Shown here piece by piece: positions 9,045 to 17,655 of a stretch of 64,000 nt of DNA (within the stretch, counting starts at the first letter, position 1; each line of letters begins with the position of its first letter). The notes beneath the pieces are model-generated. The model ran no database searches, was not told where the DNA came from, and was given only the letters and a program-made list of their open reading frames with translations. The DNA is from CAVTJL01 sp963735065 (GTDB taxonomy: Bacteria > Pseudomonadota > Alphaproteobacteria > Geminicoccales > Geminicoccaceae): positions 248,001-312,000 of the forward strand of contig CAVTJL010000004.1 in the NCBI GenBank assembly GCA_963735065.1, written 5' to 3'. Position numbers and translations under genes: made by a program.

Positions 9045-10549
9045 GCAGACAGTCGCGGCCCCGGACGTTCCTGCGCCGGGTGGCCAGGATAGCGCGCACC
9101 CTGGCGCTGCTGGTGGTCGTCGTCGCTCTGACCCTCCTCGGTGTCCGGGCGTACAACGCGCAGCGCGGCCAGCCGCTCGAGCTCTGGCACACCTTCGTGC
9201 CCCACGACATGCATGCAAAGGAGCTCGATAAGGCCGACTGGGCCCAGTACATGGCGGCCGAGCAGAAGGTCTTCGACGAGGTCCGGACCGAGGTGACGGA
9301 CAAGCTGCCGGCCAAGGACAGGGTCCCCGTCAACCGCTACTTCGCGGACAGCCCGATCTATCCCGGTCACTTCGCGCAAGACTGGAACCGATCCTACATC
9401 CTGGAGCCAGACGGTCCGCCCGTGGGAGCGGTGGTGCTGCTGCACGGGCTCACCAATTCGCCCTACAGCCTGCGCCACGTCGCCCAGAGCTACAGCGCCC
9501 ACGGCTTCGTCGCGATCGCCATCAGGATGCCCGGCCACGGAACCGTGCCGTCGGGGCTGACCGATGTCGAATGGGAGGACTGGCTGGCCGCGACGCGCCT
9601 CGCTGTGCGGGAGGCTCGGCGGCGGATCGGCCCGTCGAAGCCTCTGCAGATCGTCGGCTTCTCGAACGGCGGCGCCCTCGCGGTGAAGTATGCGCTGGAC
9701 GCCATCGAGAACCCGGAGCTGTCCAGGCCGGATCGGCTCGTGCTGATAGCGCCCATGATCGGCATCACGCGCTTTGCGCGCTTCGCCGGCCTCGCAGCCC
9801 TACCGGCGATCCTCCCGGCCTTCGCCAAGGCCGCCTGGCTCTCCGTGGTGCCCGAGTTCATCCCCTTCAAATACAACTCGTTCCCGGTGAACGGGGCCAC
9901 GCAGTCCCATCGCCTGACGGTGGCCCTGCAGGCGCAGATCGACAGGCTCGCGAACGAGCACAAGCTGGACAGCCTGCCGCCGATCCTGACCTTCCAGTCG
10001 GTGATCGACTTCACGGTCAGCACGCGGGCGATCATCACGGCCCTCTACAACCGCCTGCCGGCGAACGGCAGCGAGCTCGTGCTCTTCGACCTCAACAGGA
10101 CGGTCAAGTTCGGCCCCCTGCTGCGCGTCAGCTTCGACACCACGCCGAGCCGGCTCCTGCCACCGGCACCACGCGCCTATCGCACCACGATCGTCACGAA
10201 CGCCGACCCGGGGACGAGCCAGGTCGTGGCGCGCGTGACCGAGGCCGGCGCCACCACCGAGCAGACGGAGGAGCTGGGCCTCTCCTATCCCGCTGGCGTC
10301 TTCTCGCTCTCGCACCTGGCGATCCCGTTCCCGATGAACGATTCGCTCTATGGGATGCAGCCGGAGGGGGAGCCCGAGTTCGGCGTCGAGCTCGGGGCGC
10401 TTGCCGCCCGCGGCGAGCGCGGTGCCCTCATCATCAGCCCGGAGTCGCTGATGCGGATGACGTCGAACCCGTTCTATCCCTTCACGATCGCCCGCATCGA
10501 GGCTGGCATCGCCGCGCCGACCGGGGACGCTGCCTCCGCCAAGCCCTGA
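9041..10549 (+). CDS. Membrane-anchored alpha/beta hydrolase
   Basis: 502 residues from a GTG start that overlaps the pump's stop codon (GTGA). A single N-terminal membrane anchor (about 18-36, ARTLALLVVVVALTLLGV) would place the enzyme in the periplasm. The catalytic core has the oxyanion HG (HGLTNSP, about 135-141) and the nucleophile elbow GFSNG (Ser208), as in serine hydrolases and esterases. The acid and His are not certain; SHLAIP near residue 425 is a candidate. The tail (about 330-480) is longer than usual. Coupling to an RND pump suggests it acts on the exported lipid or ester, or processes a substrate before export. Confidence 0.82.
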   Translation: MSRQSRPRTFLRRVARIARTLALLVVVVALTLLGVRAYNAQRGQPLELWHTFVPHDMHAKELDKADWAQYMAAEQKVFDEVRTEVTDKLPAKDRVPVNRYFADSPIYPGHFAQDWNRSYILEPDGPPVGAVVLLHGLTNSPYSLRHVAQSYSAHGFVAIAIRMPGHGTVPSGLTDVEWEDWLAATRLAVREARRRIGPSKPLQIVGFSNGGALAVKYALDAIENPELSRPDRLVLIAPMIGITRFARFAGLAALPAILPAFAKAAWLSVVPEFIPFKYNSFPVNGATQSHRLTVALQAQIDRLANEHKLDSLPPILTFQSVIDFTVSTRAIITALYNRLPANGSELVLFDLNRTVKFGPLLRVSFDTTPSRLLPPAPRAYRTTIVTNADPGTSQVVARVTEAGATTEQTEELGLSYPAGVFSLSHLAIPFPMNDSLYGMQPEGEPEFGVELGALAARGERGALIISPESLMRMTSNPFYPFTIARIEAGIAAPTGDAASAKP

Positions 10550-10694
10550 CCGCCGCGGCCACCAGACTGCCCGTCCGGCCAAATCCTCGCCACCGGAAGC
10601 CTACTCCGCGCTGCGCCGCCATGGCGTGCCAGCCGCGCCGAGCCATCTGATAGGGTACCGAGGCCGTGCGGCCGCCACGATAAGGGACGACGCC

Positions 10695-11816
10695 ATGCTC
10701 TATCTCGACCTGCCGACCACGGATCAGCTCAAGCGGCTGATGCACACCCGCTCGGCCGCCTGCGTCTCGATCTATCTCGAGACGACGCCGCTCTCGCAGC
10801 ACACGGACGCGGCGCGGATCGAGCTCGGCAACCTCCTCAAGGAGGCCTGCCGGCAGCTCGAGGCGGCGGCGGTGGATAAGGCCACGGTCTCTGCGATCCG
10901 CGAGCCTCTGGAGGCGCTCGGCGAGGATGACGAGTTCTGGCGCTTCCAGGCGACGAGCCTCGCCCTGCTGGCGACGCCGAACCAGCTCCTGTCGTTCCGT
11001 CTCGCCAACAAAATACCCTCCCAGGTCGAGGTGTCCGACCGCTTCCACCTGAAGCCGCTGCTGCGCGCCGTCACCTTCCCGCACGCCGCGCTGGTGCTGG
11101 CTCTCTCGGAGGGAGCGGTCCGCGTCATCGAGGTCCCGCCGAGCGGCCCTGCGGTCGAGGTCAGGGTTCAGGACCTGCCGCGTGATGCCGCCGATGCCGC
11201 CGGCCGCTCGACGATCAACGACCGCTCGCCCAAGCGCCGCATCCAGGGCTCGGAGGGACAGAAGGTCCGGCTCGTCCAGTATGCGCGCAAGGTCGAGGCG
11301 GCCCTGCGGCCGGTCCTGGCCGCCAGCCGGGTGCCGCTGTTCCTCGCCGCCACCGAGCCGCTGGCGTCGATCTACCGCTCGGTCAGCAGCCATCCCGAGC
11401 TGGTCGAGGAGACGATCGCCGGCAGCCCGGACCACAGCGCCGATGCCGAGCTCGCGGCCGCCGCACGGGCCGGGCTCGACCGCCTCCATGCCGAGACGGT
11501 CGCCGAGTTCCGTGCGCTTTTCGAGAGTCGCACGCAGCAGCAGCGCACGACCACCGACATCGCGCAGGCGGCGCGTGCTGCAACGTTCGGCGCGATCGAG
11601 GCGCTTCTGGTCGACATGGACGAGGCGGTGCCGGGAAGGGTGGACGAGACGAGCGGTGTCGTCACCTTCGCCGAGGCTCCCGGCCGCGACAGCTACGGTG
11701 TCATCGACGAGATCGCGGCGCGCGCCTTGACGAGCGGTGCCAGGGTGATGGCGGTGCGCAAGAGCGACATCCCCGGGAACGCCGGGCTGGCGGCGATCCT
11801 GCGCTATCCCATGTGA
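10695..11816 (+). CDS. baeRF-type (release-factor-like) protein
   Basis: 373 residues. The layout resembles bacterial homologues of archaeo-eukaryotic release factors (baeRF; family 11 or a neighbour). There is an N-terminal domain with CVSIYLETTPLSQHTDAARIELGNLL, then a central stretch HAALVLALSEGAVRVIEV, then a C-terminal domain with GVIDEIAARALTSGARVMAVRKSDIP. The eRF1-type GGQ peptide-release motif is not seen, so peptidyl-tRNA hydrolysis cannot be claimed. These proteins are predicted to act on ribosomes or RNA under stress; none is well characterised. An upstream in-frame ATG (10626) exists, but the Met before LYLDLPT follows a plausible spacing and fits family N-termini. It converges with the GntP gene. 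Confidence 0.65.
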   Translation: MLYLDLPTTDQLKRLMHTRSAACVSIYLETTPLSQHTDAARIELGNLLKEACRQLEAAAVDKATVSAIREPLEALGEDDEFWRFQATSLALLATPNQLLSFRLANKIPSQVEVSDRFHLKPLLRAVTFPHAALVLALSEGAVRVIEVPPSGPAVEVRVQDLPRDAADAAGRSTINDRSPKRRIQGSEGQKVRLVQYARKVEAALRPVLAASRVPLFLAATEPLASIYRSVSSHPELVEETIAGSPDHSADAELAAAARAGLDRLHAETVAEFRALFESRTQQQRTTTDIAQAARAATFGAIEALLVDMDEAVPGRVDETSGVVTFAEAPGRDSYGVIDEIAARALTSGARVMAVRKSDIPGNAGLAAILRYPM

Positions 11817-11836
11817 GGGCAGGGGGCCAGGCTGGC

Positions 11837-13300
11837 TCAGAACGAGCCGAAGAGCGTGCCCAGGATGATCACGGCGGCCAGCGCCAGGATGGCGCCCACG
11901 ATCGCGACCATGACGATGTCGAGATAGCTCTTGGCGTGGGTCGAGCCGCACACGGCCAGCATGGTCACCACCGCACCGTTGTGCGGCAGGCTGTCCAGCG
12001 TGCCGGCGGACATCACGGCCACGCGATGGAGCAGCGCCGGATCGATGCCCGTCTCGGAGGCGATGCGCAGATAGGTGCTGCCCAGCGCGTCGAGCGCGAT
12101 CGTGAGGCCGCCCGAGGCCGAGCCCGTAAGGGCCGAGAGCACGTTGGTGGCGACGGCCAGAGAGACCAGCGGCCCGCCGCCGATCGAGAGCACCCACGCG
12201 CGCACCATGGCGAAGGCCGGGAGCGCCGCGACGACCGCGCCGAAGCCCACGAGGCTGGCGACGCTGACCGCCGGCAGGACGGCCGCGTTGGCGCCAGCGT
12301 CCATGCTCGAGCGCAGGCGCGGCAGGCGACGCCAGTTGGTCAGGACCACGACGAGGATCGCCACGGCCAGCGCCACCACGACGGCCCACACGCCACCCAC
12401 CGACTGCAGCGAGGTGGCGCCCCACTGCTTCTCGGCGAGGAACGAGGCGTCGATGCGCGGCAGCACGATCATCGCCATCACGAAGTTGACGACGATCACC
12501 ACGACCAGAGGGAGTGCCGCCAGGACGATCGGCGGCTGGGCGGCGCTTTCGTGACCACGATGGATCTCGGCCGGATCGAACTCGCGGGCGGTGGTCGCGC
12601 GCTCGCGGATGAGCTCGTCATCGGCCGCCGCATCGGGGGCGACCACCGTACCGCCATAGCCTTCACCGGCCCGACGCGCCGCGGCCTCGCGCCGGCCCAG
12701 CCACCAGAGGCCGAAGCCCAGCATGATGGCGGCGGCGATGATGCCGAGCCCCGGTGCGGCGAAGGGCGTGGTGCCGAAGAAGGGCATCGGGATGGCGTTC
12801 TGGATGGCCGGCGTTCCGGGCAGGGCCGACATGGTGAAGGTCGAGGTGCCGAGCGCTATGGCCGCGGGCATGAGCCGGTGCGGGATGTTGGCGGCGCGGA
12901 ACAGCGCCTGGGCCATCGGCGCCAGCACGAAGAAGGCGACGAAGAGGCTGACGCCGCCATAGGTGACGAGCGCGCCCGCCAGGACCACCGCCAGCACCGC
13001 GCGCTTGGGCCCCAGCCGTTCGGTCATGTATTGCGCGATCGCCCCGACCGAGCCGCTGTCCTCCATGAGCTTGCCGAAGAGCGCCCCCAGGAGAAACAGG
13101 GGGAAGAACTGCGCGAGGAAGCCCGAGGCGCTGCCCATGAAGGTCTGCGTCCAATGGGCCAGCGCCGGCTCCCGCGACGCGACGGAGGCGATGATCGCTG
13201 CGGCCGGGGCCAGAAGCAGGATGCTCCAGCCACGGTAGGCGAGCCAGATGAGGAGCCCCAGGCCGAGCAGGATCCCGAGGAGCCCCACGGCTTCAGACAC
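11837..13300 (-). CDS. GntP-family permease
   Basis: 487 residues with about twelve transmembrane segments, the usual size for GntP/ArsB-superfamily carriers of gluconate, citrate or hydroxy acids. Family text includes FLAQFFPLFLLGALFGKLMEDSGS and TYGGVSLFVAFFVLAPMAQALF near the N-terminus, and SAGTLDSLPHNGAVVTML near the C-terminus. Its ATG lies inside the 3' end of the patatin-like gene (8-base overlap), so they form one unit. In other proteobacteria the same pair sits with 3-hydroxybutyrate dehydrogenase, which makes 3-hydroxybutyrate a reasonable substrate guess. That dehydrogenase is not present here. Confidence 0.85.
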   Translation of the reverse strand: MSEAVGLLGILLGLGLLIWLAYRGWSILLLAPAAAIIASVASREPALAHWTQTFMGSASGFLAQFFPLFLLGALFGKLMEDSGSVGAIAQYMTERLGPKRAVLAVVLAGALVTYGGVSLFVAFFVLAPMAQALFRAANIPHRLMPAAIALGTSTFTMSALPGTPAIQNAIPMPFFGTTPFAAPGLGIIAAAIMLGFGLWWLGRREAAARRAGEGYGGTVVAPDAAADDELIRERATTAREFDPAEIHRGHESAAQPPIVLAALPLVVVIVVNFVMAMIVLPRIDASFLAEKQWGATSLQSVGGVWAVVVALAVAILVVVLTNWRRLPRLRSSMDAGANAAVLPAVSVASLVGFGAVVAALPAFAMVRAWVLSIGGGPLVSLAVATNVLSALTGSASGGLTIALDALGSTYLRIASETGIDPALLHRVAVMSAGTLDSLPHNGAVVTMLAVCGSTHAKSYLDIVMVAIVGAILALAAVIILGTLFGSF

Positions 13301-14312
13301 CCACCAGGAGCTGGTCGATATCGAGCGTCGAGCGCGTCCCCATCTCCTTGCCCCGTCCGGCCAGGAAGGACTCGGCGCTTCGGCGCCCCTCGTCGCGCAG
13401 CATGGTGAGAAAGGCCCACTCGGCGTTGAGCTTGGAGGAGTAGCCGAGCTCCGTCATCATCCTGCTGGCGACGAGGTGGATGCGCATGCCTGCCCACATG
13501 GCCCCCTCGCTGTTGCCGGGATCGGCCACCTGGCGGAGCAGGGCGATCATGCGCAGCTCCTTCAGCAGCACCGCGTTGAAGGAGACCTCGTTGAGGCGGT
13601 TCAGGATGTCACGCGCCGTGCGCGGGGTGCCCGGCCGCTCGACCGGGTTGATGGCGACGAGGATGGTGTCCCTCGAGCTGCATTCGCGGATGAGCGGCGT
13701 CATCGTCGGGTTGCCGGAATAGCCGCCGTCCCAATAGGCCTCGCCGTCGATCTCCACGGCCTGGAACAAGGTGGGCAGGCAGGCCGAGGCCAGCATGGCG
13801 TCGGGCGTGATCTCGGCGTTGCGGAAGACGCGGCCGCGGCCGGTGCGCACGTTGGTGGCGGTGACGAAGACCTTGATCGGCGCCTTGGCGAGGCGGTCGA
13901 AATCGACACACGCGTCCAGGATATCGCGCAGCGGGTTCGAGCCGCCCGGGTTCAGGTCGTAGGGCGAGAACAGCCGCGAGGCGAGGTCCATGGCCACGAA
14001 CACCGGCGAGCTGTCGAGGGTCCAGCGTCCCAGCAGCACGTCGAGGAAGCCTCGCTGCAAAGGGCTCATCCGGGCGGCATCGGAGACGCTGCGCCAGAAG
14101 CGCTCGAGGCCGGCGCGGGCACCCTCGGCCCCGCCCGCAGCGTGACCGTCGGCCAGAACCGCTGCATTCATCGCCCCGGCCGACGTCCCGGAGATGCCGT
14201 CGATCTTCAGCCACGGCTCCTCCAGGAGGCGATCCAGCACGCCCCAGGTGAAGGCGCCATGTGCCCCACCGCCCTGAAGCGCCAAGTCGACCAACAGCTC
14301 GTCACGTCGCAT
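13293..14312 (-). CDS. Patatin-like phospholipase family protein (DUF3734 type)
   Basis: 339 residues. Patatin domain motifs are intact: oxyanion glycines GGGAHGAF (14-21), nucleophile elbow GTSAG (Ser44) and the dyad Asp in DGG (195-197). The region after about residue 210 (INPVERPGTPRTARDILNRLNEVSFN) matches the extra C-terminal domain of the DUF3734 patatin group. It probably hydrolyses an acyl ester, either lipid or polyhydroxybutyrate-type storage material. No signal peptide is seen, so it is likely cytoplasmic. It is upstream of and overlaps the GntP permease, suggesting a release-then-transport pairing for a short hydroxy acid. Confidence 0.88.
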   Translation of the reverse strand: MRRDELLVDLALQGGGAHGAFTWGVLDRLLEEPWLKIDGISGTSAGAMNAAVLADGHAAGGAEGARAGLERFWRSVSDAARMSPLQRGFLDVLLGRWTLDSSPVFVAMDLASRLFSPYDLNPGGSNPLRDILDACVDFDRLAKAPIKVFVTATNVRTGRGRVFRNAEITPDAMLASACLPTLFQAVEIDGEAYWDGGYSGNPTMTPLIRECSSRDTILVAINPVERPGTPRTARDILNRLNEVSFNAVLLKELRMIALLRQVADPGNSEGAMWAGMRIHLVASRMMTELGYSSKLNAEWAFLTMLRDEGRRSAESFLAGRGKEMGTRSTLDIDQLLVGV

Positions 14313-14504
14313 CTGCTACTCCGCCAGAGACGACAACCAGTCTCTAGACTATCCGGGTAAAGCCTTTGCGACGACAGGGCCATGACGGAACTGGCAGACG
14401 GGCACTATGCCACACTGCAGCAATGAAGCCCGATTGACTGCACTCGTGCCGATGCTGCACAGTTCAGAGTGCGCCCGTTGGGGCGTGGGAGGACACAGCC
14501 TGTC

Positions 14505-15971
14505 ATGAGCGCGGCCCAGTCGAGCCGGGAGCCGAGACCGTCGTCCTCGGCGGATGCTTTCGTTGCAGTGCTTTTCCTCGTTGTCCTCGTCGTGGCGAGC
14601 TTCGTGCTGTTCGGCGACGACGCCGCGTTCGGACCGACGCAGATAGCGCTCACCCTGGCCGCGACGGCAGCCGCGGGCATCGCCTGGAAGAACGGGCACG
14701 CCTGGAACGACATCCGTCAGGCGGTGGTCGATGGCATCGCCTCGGCCCTGCCGGCGATCTTCATCCTGTTCGCGGTCGGAGCGCTGATCGGCACCTGGGC
14801 CTTGAGCGGCACGCTCGTGGCGATGGTCTACTATGCGCTGGGGGTGCTCAGCCCGAACTTTTTCTATCTTTCCGCTTGCGTCATCTGCGGGCTGATCTCC
14901 GCGAGCATCGGCAGCTCCTGGACGACGGTCGCCACGATCGGCGTCGGCATGATGGGCGTGGCCCAGCAGATGGACCTCTCGCCCTATGTGACGGCCGGCG
15001 CCGTGATCTCCGGCGCCTATTTCGGCGATCGCTCGTCGCCGCTCTCGGACACGGCGAACCTGGCCTCGGCAGCGACCGGGGTCCCGCTGCTCGAGCACAT
15101 CCGGGCCAGCCTTGTCACCGGCGTGCCCGCCCTCATCCTCTCCCTCGCGATTTTCGGGCTGCTCGGAAGCCCCGGCGACTTCGATGCCTCGGCCACCCAG
15201 GCCGCCATCTCCAGCCGCTTCGCGGTGACGGCCTGGGCGTTCATCCCTGTAGCCGTCGTGATCGTGGCATCGGTTGCGCGCGTGCCGCCGTTCCTCGCCA
15301 TTCTGAGCGGTGCCCTGGCGGGTGGCGTGATGGCGGTGATCCTGGTGCCGGACCTCGTGCTGCAGCATGCCGCCCGGCCCGACCTGCCGGTTTGGCTGGG
15401 CCTCATCAAGGGCGTGTGGCAGGCGCTCGCCACGGGCTTCGTCTATCGAAGCGGCAACGCGGACCTCGACGTGCTGCTGTCCCGCGGCGGCATGGACAGC
15501 ATGCTGAACACCGTGTGGCTGATCATGGCGGCGTTGGCGTTCGGCTCGGTGATGCACCATGCCGGCCTGCTCGACCGCGTGGTGGCACCCGTCGCGCGTC
15601 TGGCTCGCTCCACCGTGAGCCTCGTCACCGCGGTCCTGGTAGCGGCGATCGGCATCAACATCGTTGCCGCCGACCAGTATCTCGCGGTCGTCCTGCCCGG
15701 CCGCACATTCAAGGAGGAGTTCGTCCGCCGCGGCCTCCCGCTGCACGTCCTGTCGCGGTCGCTGGGCGACGGCGGCATCGTGACGGCGCCGCTGGTGCCG
15801 TGGAACAGCTGCGGCGCCTTCATGGCCGCAACGCTCGGCGTCACCACGCTCCACATGCTACCCTTCTGCTTCTACAACCTCTTCAGCCCCATCATTGCGA
15901 TCGTGGTCGCGGTCCTGATCGGCCGGAAGGCCGCCCCGGCCGCTAGCGCCGCCAGCACCGCTGGAGAATGA
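14505..15971 (+). CDS. nhaC: NhaC-family Na+/H+ antiporter
   Basis: 488 residues with about eleven transmembrane helices. Recognisable NhaC text is CGLISASIGSSWTTVATIGVGMMGVAQ, followed by ISGAYFGDRSSPLSDTANLAS, where the charged and Ser/Asp residues form the ion path. Near the C-terminus is APLVPWNSCGAFMAATLGV. It would exchange external H+ for internal Na+ (or Li+), or act on an organic anion as some relatives do. The start at MSAAQSS was preferred over an ATG 12 codons upstream; a GGGAGG stretch lies about 13 bases before it, which is long. It is monocistronic and divergent from the patatin-like gene. Confidence 0.85.
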   Translation: MSAAQSSREPRPSSSADAFVAVLFLVVLVVASFVLFGDDAAFGPTQIALTLAATAAAGIAWKNGHAWNDIRQAVVDGIASALPAIFILFAVGALIGTWALSGTLVAMVYYALGVLSPNFFYLSACVICGLISASIGSSWTTVATIGVGMMGVAQQMDLSPYVTAGAVISGAYFGDRSSPLSDTANLASAATGVPLLEHIRASLVTGVPALILSLAIFGLLGSPGDFDASATQAAISSRFAVTAWAFIPVAVVIVASVARVPPFLAILSGALAGGVMAVILVPDLVLQHAARPDLPVWLGLIKGVWQALATGFVYRSGNADLDVLLSRGGMDSMLNTVWLIMAALAFGSVMHHAGLLDRVVAPVARLARSTVSLVTAVLVAAIGINIVAADQYLAVVLPGRTFKEEFVRRGLPLHVLSRSLGDGGIVTAPLVPWNSCGAFMAATLGVTTLHMLPFCFYNLFSPIIAIVVAVLIGRKAAPAASAASTAGE

Positions 15972-16120
15972 AGGGCAAAGCCGACTTCCTGCCACGGGCC
16001 ACACATCGCCTACCAAAAACGCGGAGGCTCGACGCCCACAAGGCTCGGGTCAACTGCAACAAGAGCAATCCTGTGAACGGAATACTGCGATGCAGCAAGT
16101 AACGCCGCACCCGATGTAAC

Positions 16121-16192
16121 TTGCCAGCCTCTGTGTTGTCCCGCTAAGTTTCCCCTCGTATTGTGACAAAAAACGACCGATAGCCGTATCGG
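16121..16192 (+). promoter_or_regulatory. Candidate arcDA promoter and leader hairpin
   Basis: Upstream of arcD there is a sigma70-like pair, TTGCCA (16121-16126) and TAAGTT (16145-16150), with an 18-base spacer. Next to the GGGGG ribosome site is a small hairpin, CCGATA / TATCGG (16177-16192, 4-base loop), that could affect ribosome access. No clear FNR or ArgR box is visible, although anaerobic and arginine control would be expected for arc genes. Confidence 0.3.
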
Positions 16193-16209
16193 CTGACAGG
16201 GGGCTAAAA

Positions 16210-17637
16210 ATGGCAGAGTCGACGGCGAAGTTCACGCTTCCGACCCTGACGGCCATGGTCGTCGGATCGATGGTGGGAGCGGGAATCTTCTCGCTGCCGC
16301 GCTCCTTCGGTCAGGCGACGGGGCCATTCGGGGCGCTCGTCGCCTGGACCATCGCCGGCGTTGGCATGCTGATGCTGGCGTTCGTCTTCCAGACCCTGGC
16401 CCAACGCAAGCCAGACCTCGACGCCGGCATCTTCGCTTACGCGAAGGCCGGCTTCGGCAACTATCTGGGTTTCGCCGCCGCCTTCGGCTTCTGGGCCGGC
16501 ACCTGCCTCGGCAACACCACCTATTTCATCCTGATCAACTCGACGCTCGGCCGATTCATTCCCGTCTTCGGCGACGGAAATACCGTGATTGCCGTGATCC
16601 TTTCCTCGATCGTCCTGTGGGCCGTGCATTTCATGGTCCTGCGCGGCATCAAGGAAGCGGCCGCTATCAACACGATCGTGACGATCGCCAAGATCGTGCC
16701 GATCGGCATTTTCGTCATTGTCATGTTCGTCTTCTTCAAGGCGGACAAGTTCACCGGCAATTTCTGGGGTGGCGGCACCTACAGCTTCGGCGAGGTGTTC
16801 ACCCAGGTGCGCAGCACCATGCTCGTCACGGTCTTCGTGTTCATCGGTATCGAGGGTGCCAGCGTCTATTCCCGCTACGCCCGGCGCCGCGAGGATGTCG
16901 GCCTCGCCACGATCTTCGGCTTCGTGGGCGTGCTCTGCCTGCTGGTTCTGGTGACGCTGCTGCCCTTCGGCTTGCTCGACCGCGGCCAGCTCGCCGACAT
17001 GCGGCAGCCCTCCATGGCCGGCGTGCTCGAGGCCGCGGTCGGTCCCTGGGGCGGCGTGTTCATCAGCGTAGGGCTCCTCGTCTCGGTTCTGGGCGCCTAC
17101 CTCGCCTGGTCGCTGCTTGCCGCCGAGGTCCTCTTCATGGCCGGCAAGGACGGGCTCGTGCCCAAAGGCCTGGCAGGAGAGAACCGGAACAAGGTGCCTT
17201 CCGTGGCGCTGTGGCTCACGAACGGGCTCGTGCAGCTCTTCTTGATCCTCACCTTGTTCGCGCGCGAGGCCTTCAATCTCGCCCTCTCGCTGACCAGCGC
17301 CAAGACCCTGATCCCCTATGTGCTGGTGGCGGCGTTCGCGCTGAAGCTGGCCTGGAAGGGCGAGACATACGAGGGCTCGGACCGAGAGCGGCGCAAGGAC
17401 CTGATCGTGGGCGTGCTGGCGACGGTCTACACCTTGTTCATGCTTTATGCCGGGGGCCTCAAATACGTGCTCCTGGCCTGCATCCTGTTCGCGCCGGGAT
17501 CGATCCTGTTCATCCTGGCGCGCCGCGAGCAGGGTCAGCCTCTGTTCACATCGACCGAGTGGATCATCTTCCTGGCCGTTGTCGCCGCGGCCCTTGTCGG
17601 CGTTTACGGCTTGGCGACCGGAACGATCACAATCTGA
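16210..17637 (+). CDS. arcD: Basic amino acid antiporter ArcD (APC superfamily)
   Basis: 475 residues, about 12-13 transmembrane helices. The APC-superfamily entry motif is at the N-terminus (MVVGSMVGAGIFSLPRSFGQATG), with the basic amino acid antiporter text KPDLDAGIFAYAKAGFGNYLGF and GIEGASVYSRYARRREDVG. In the arginine deiminase pathway ArcD exchanges external arginine for internal ornithine (or citrulline in some relatives). A ribosome site (ACAGGGGGC) precedes the ATG. The arginine deiminase gene follows after 18 bases and is surely co-transcribed. With no arcB here, exchange for citrulline is worth considering. Confidence 0.9.
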   Translation: MAESTAKFTLPTLTAMVVGSMVGAGIFSLPRSFGQATGPFGALVAWTIAGVGMLMLAFVFQTLAQRKPDLDAGIFAYAKAGFGNYLGFAAAFGFWAGTCLGNTTYFILINSTLGRFIPVFGDGNTVIAVILSSIVLWAVHFMVLRGIKEAAAINTIVTIAKIVPIGIFVIVMFVFFKADKFTGNFWGGGTYSFGEVFTQVRSTMLVTVFVFIGIEGASVYSRYARRREDVGLATIFGFVGVLCLLVLVTLLPFGLLDRGQLADMRQPSMAGVLEAAVGPWGGVFISVGLLVSVLGAYLAWSLLAAEVLFMAGKDGLVPKGLAGENRNKVPSVALWLTNGLVQLFLILTLFAREAFNLALSLTSAKTLIPYVLVAAFALKLAWKGETYEGSDRERRKDLIVGVLATVYTLFMLYAGGLKYVLLACILFAPGSILFILARREQGQPLFTSTEWIIFLAVVAAALVGVYGLATGTITI

Positions 17638-17655
17638 TCTCAGGGAGGCTCAACG

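Noticed and set aside
5268..9218. Antisense open frame of more than 1,300 codons opposite the RND adaptor and permease genes
   Set aside because: High GC content leaves few stops in the shadow frame. The translation is Arg/His/Asp-rich without domains, and the opposite strand encodes a complete RND pump.
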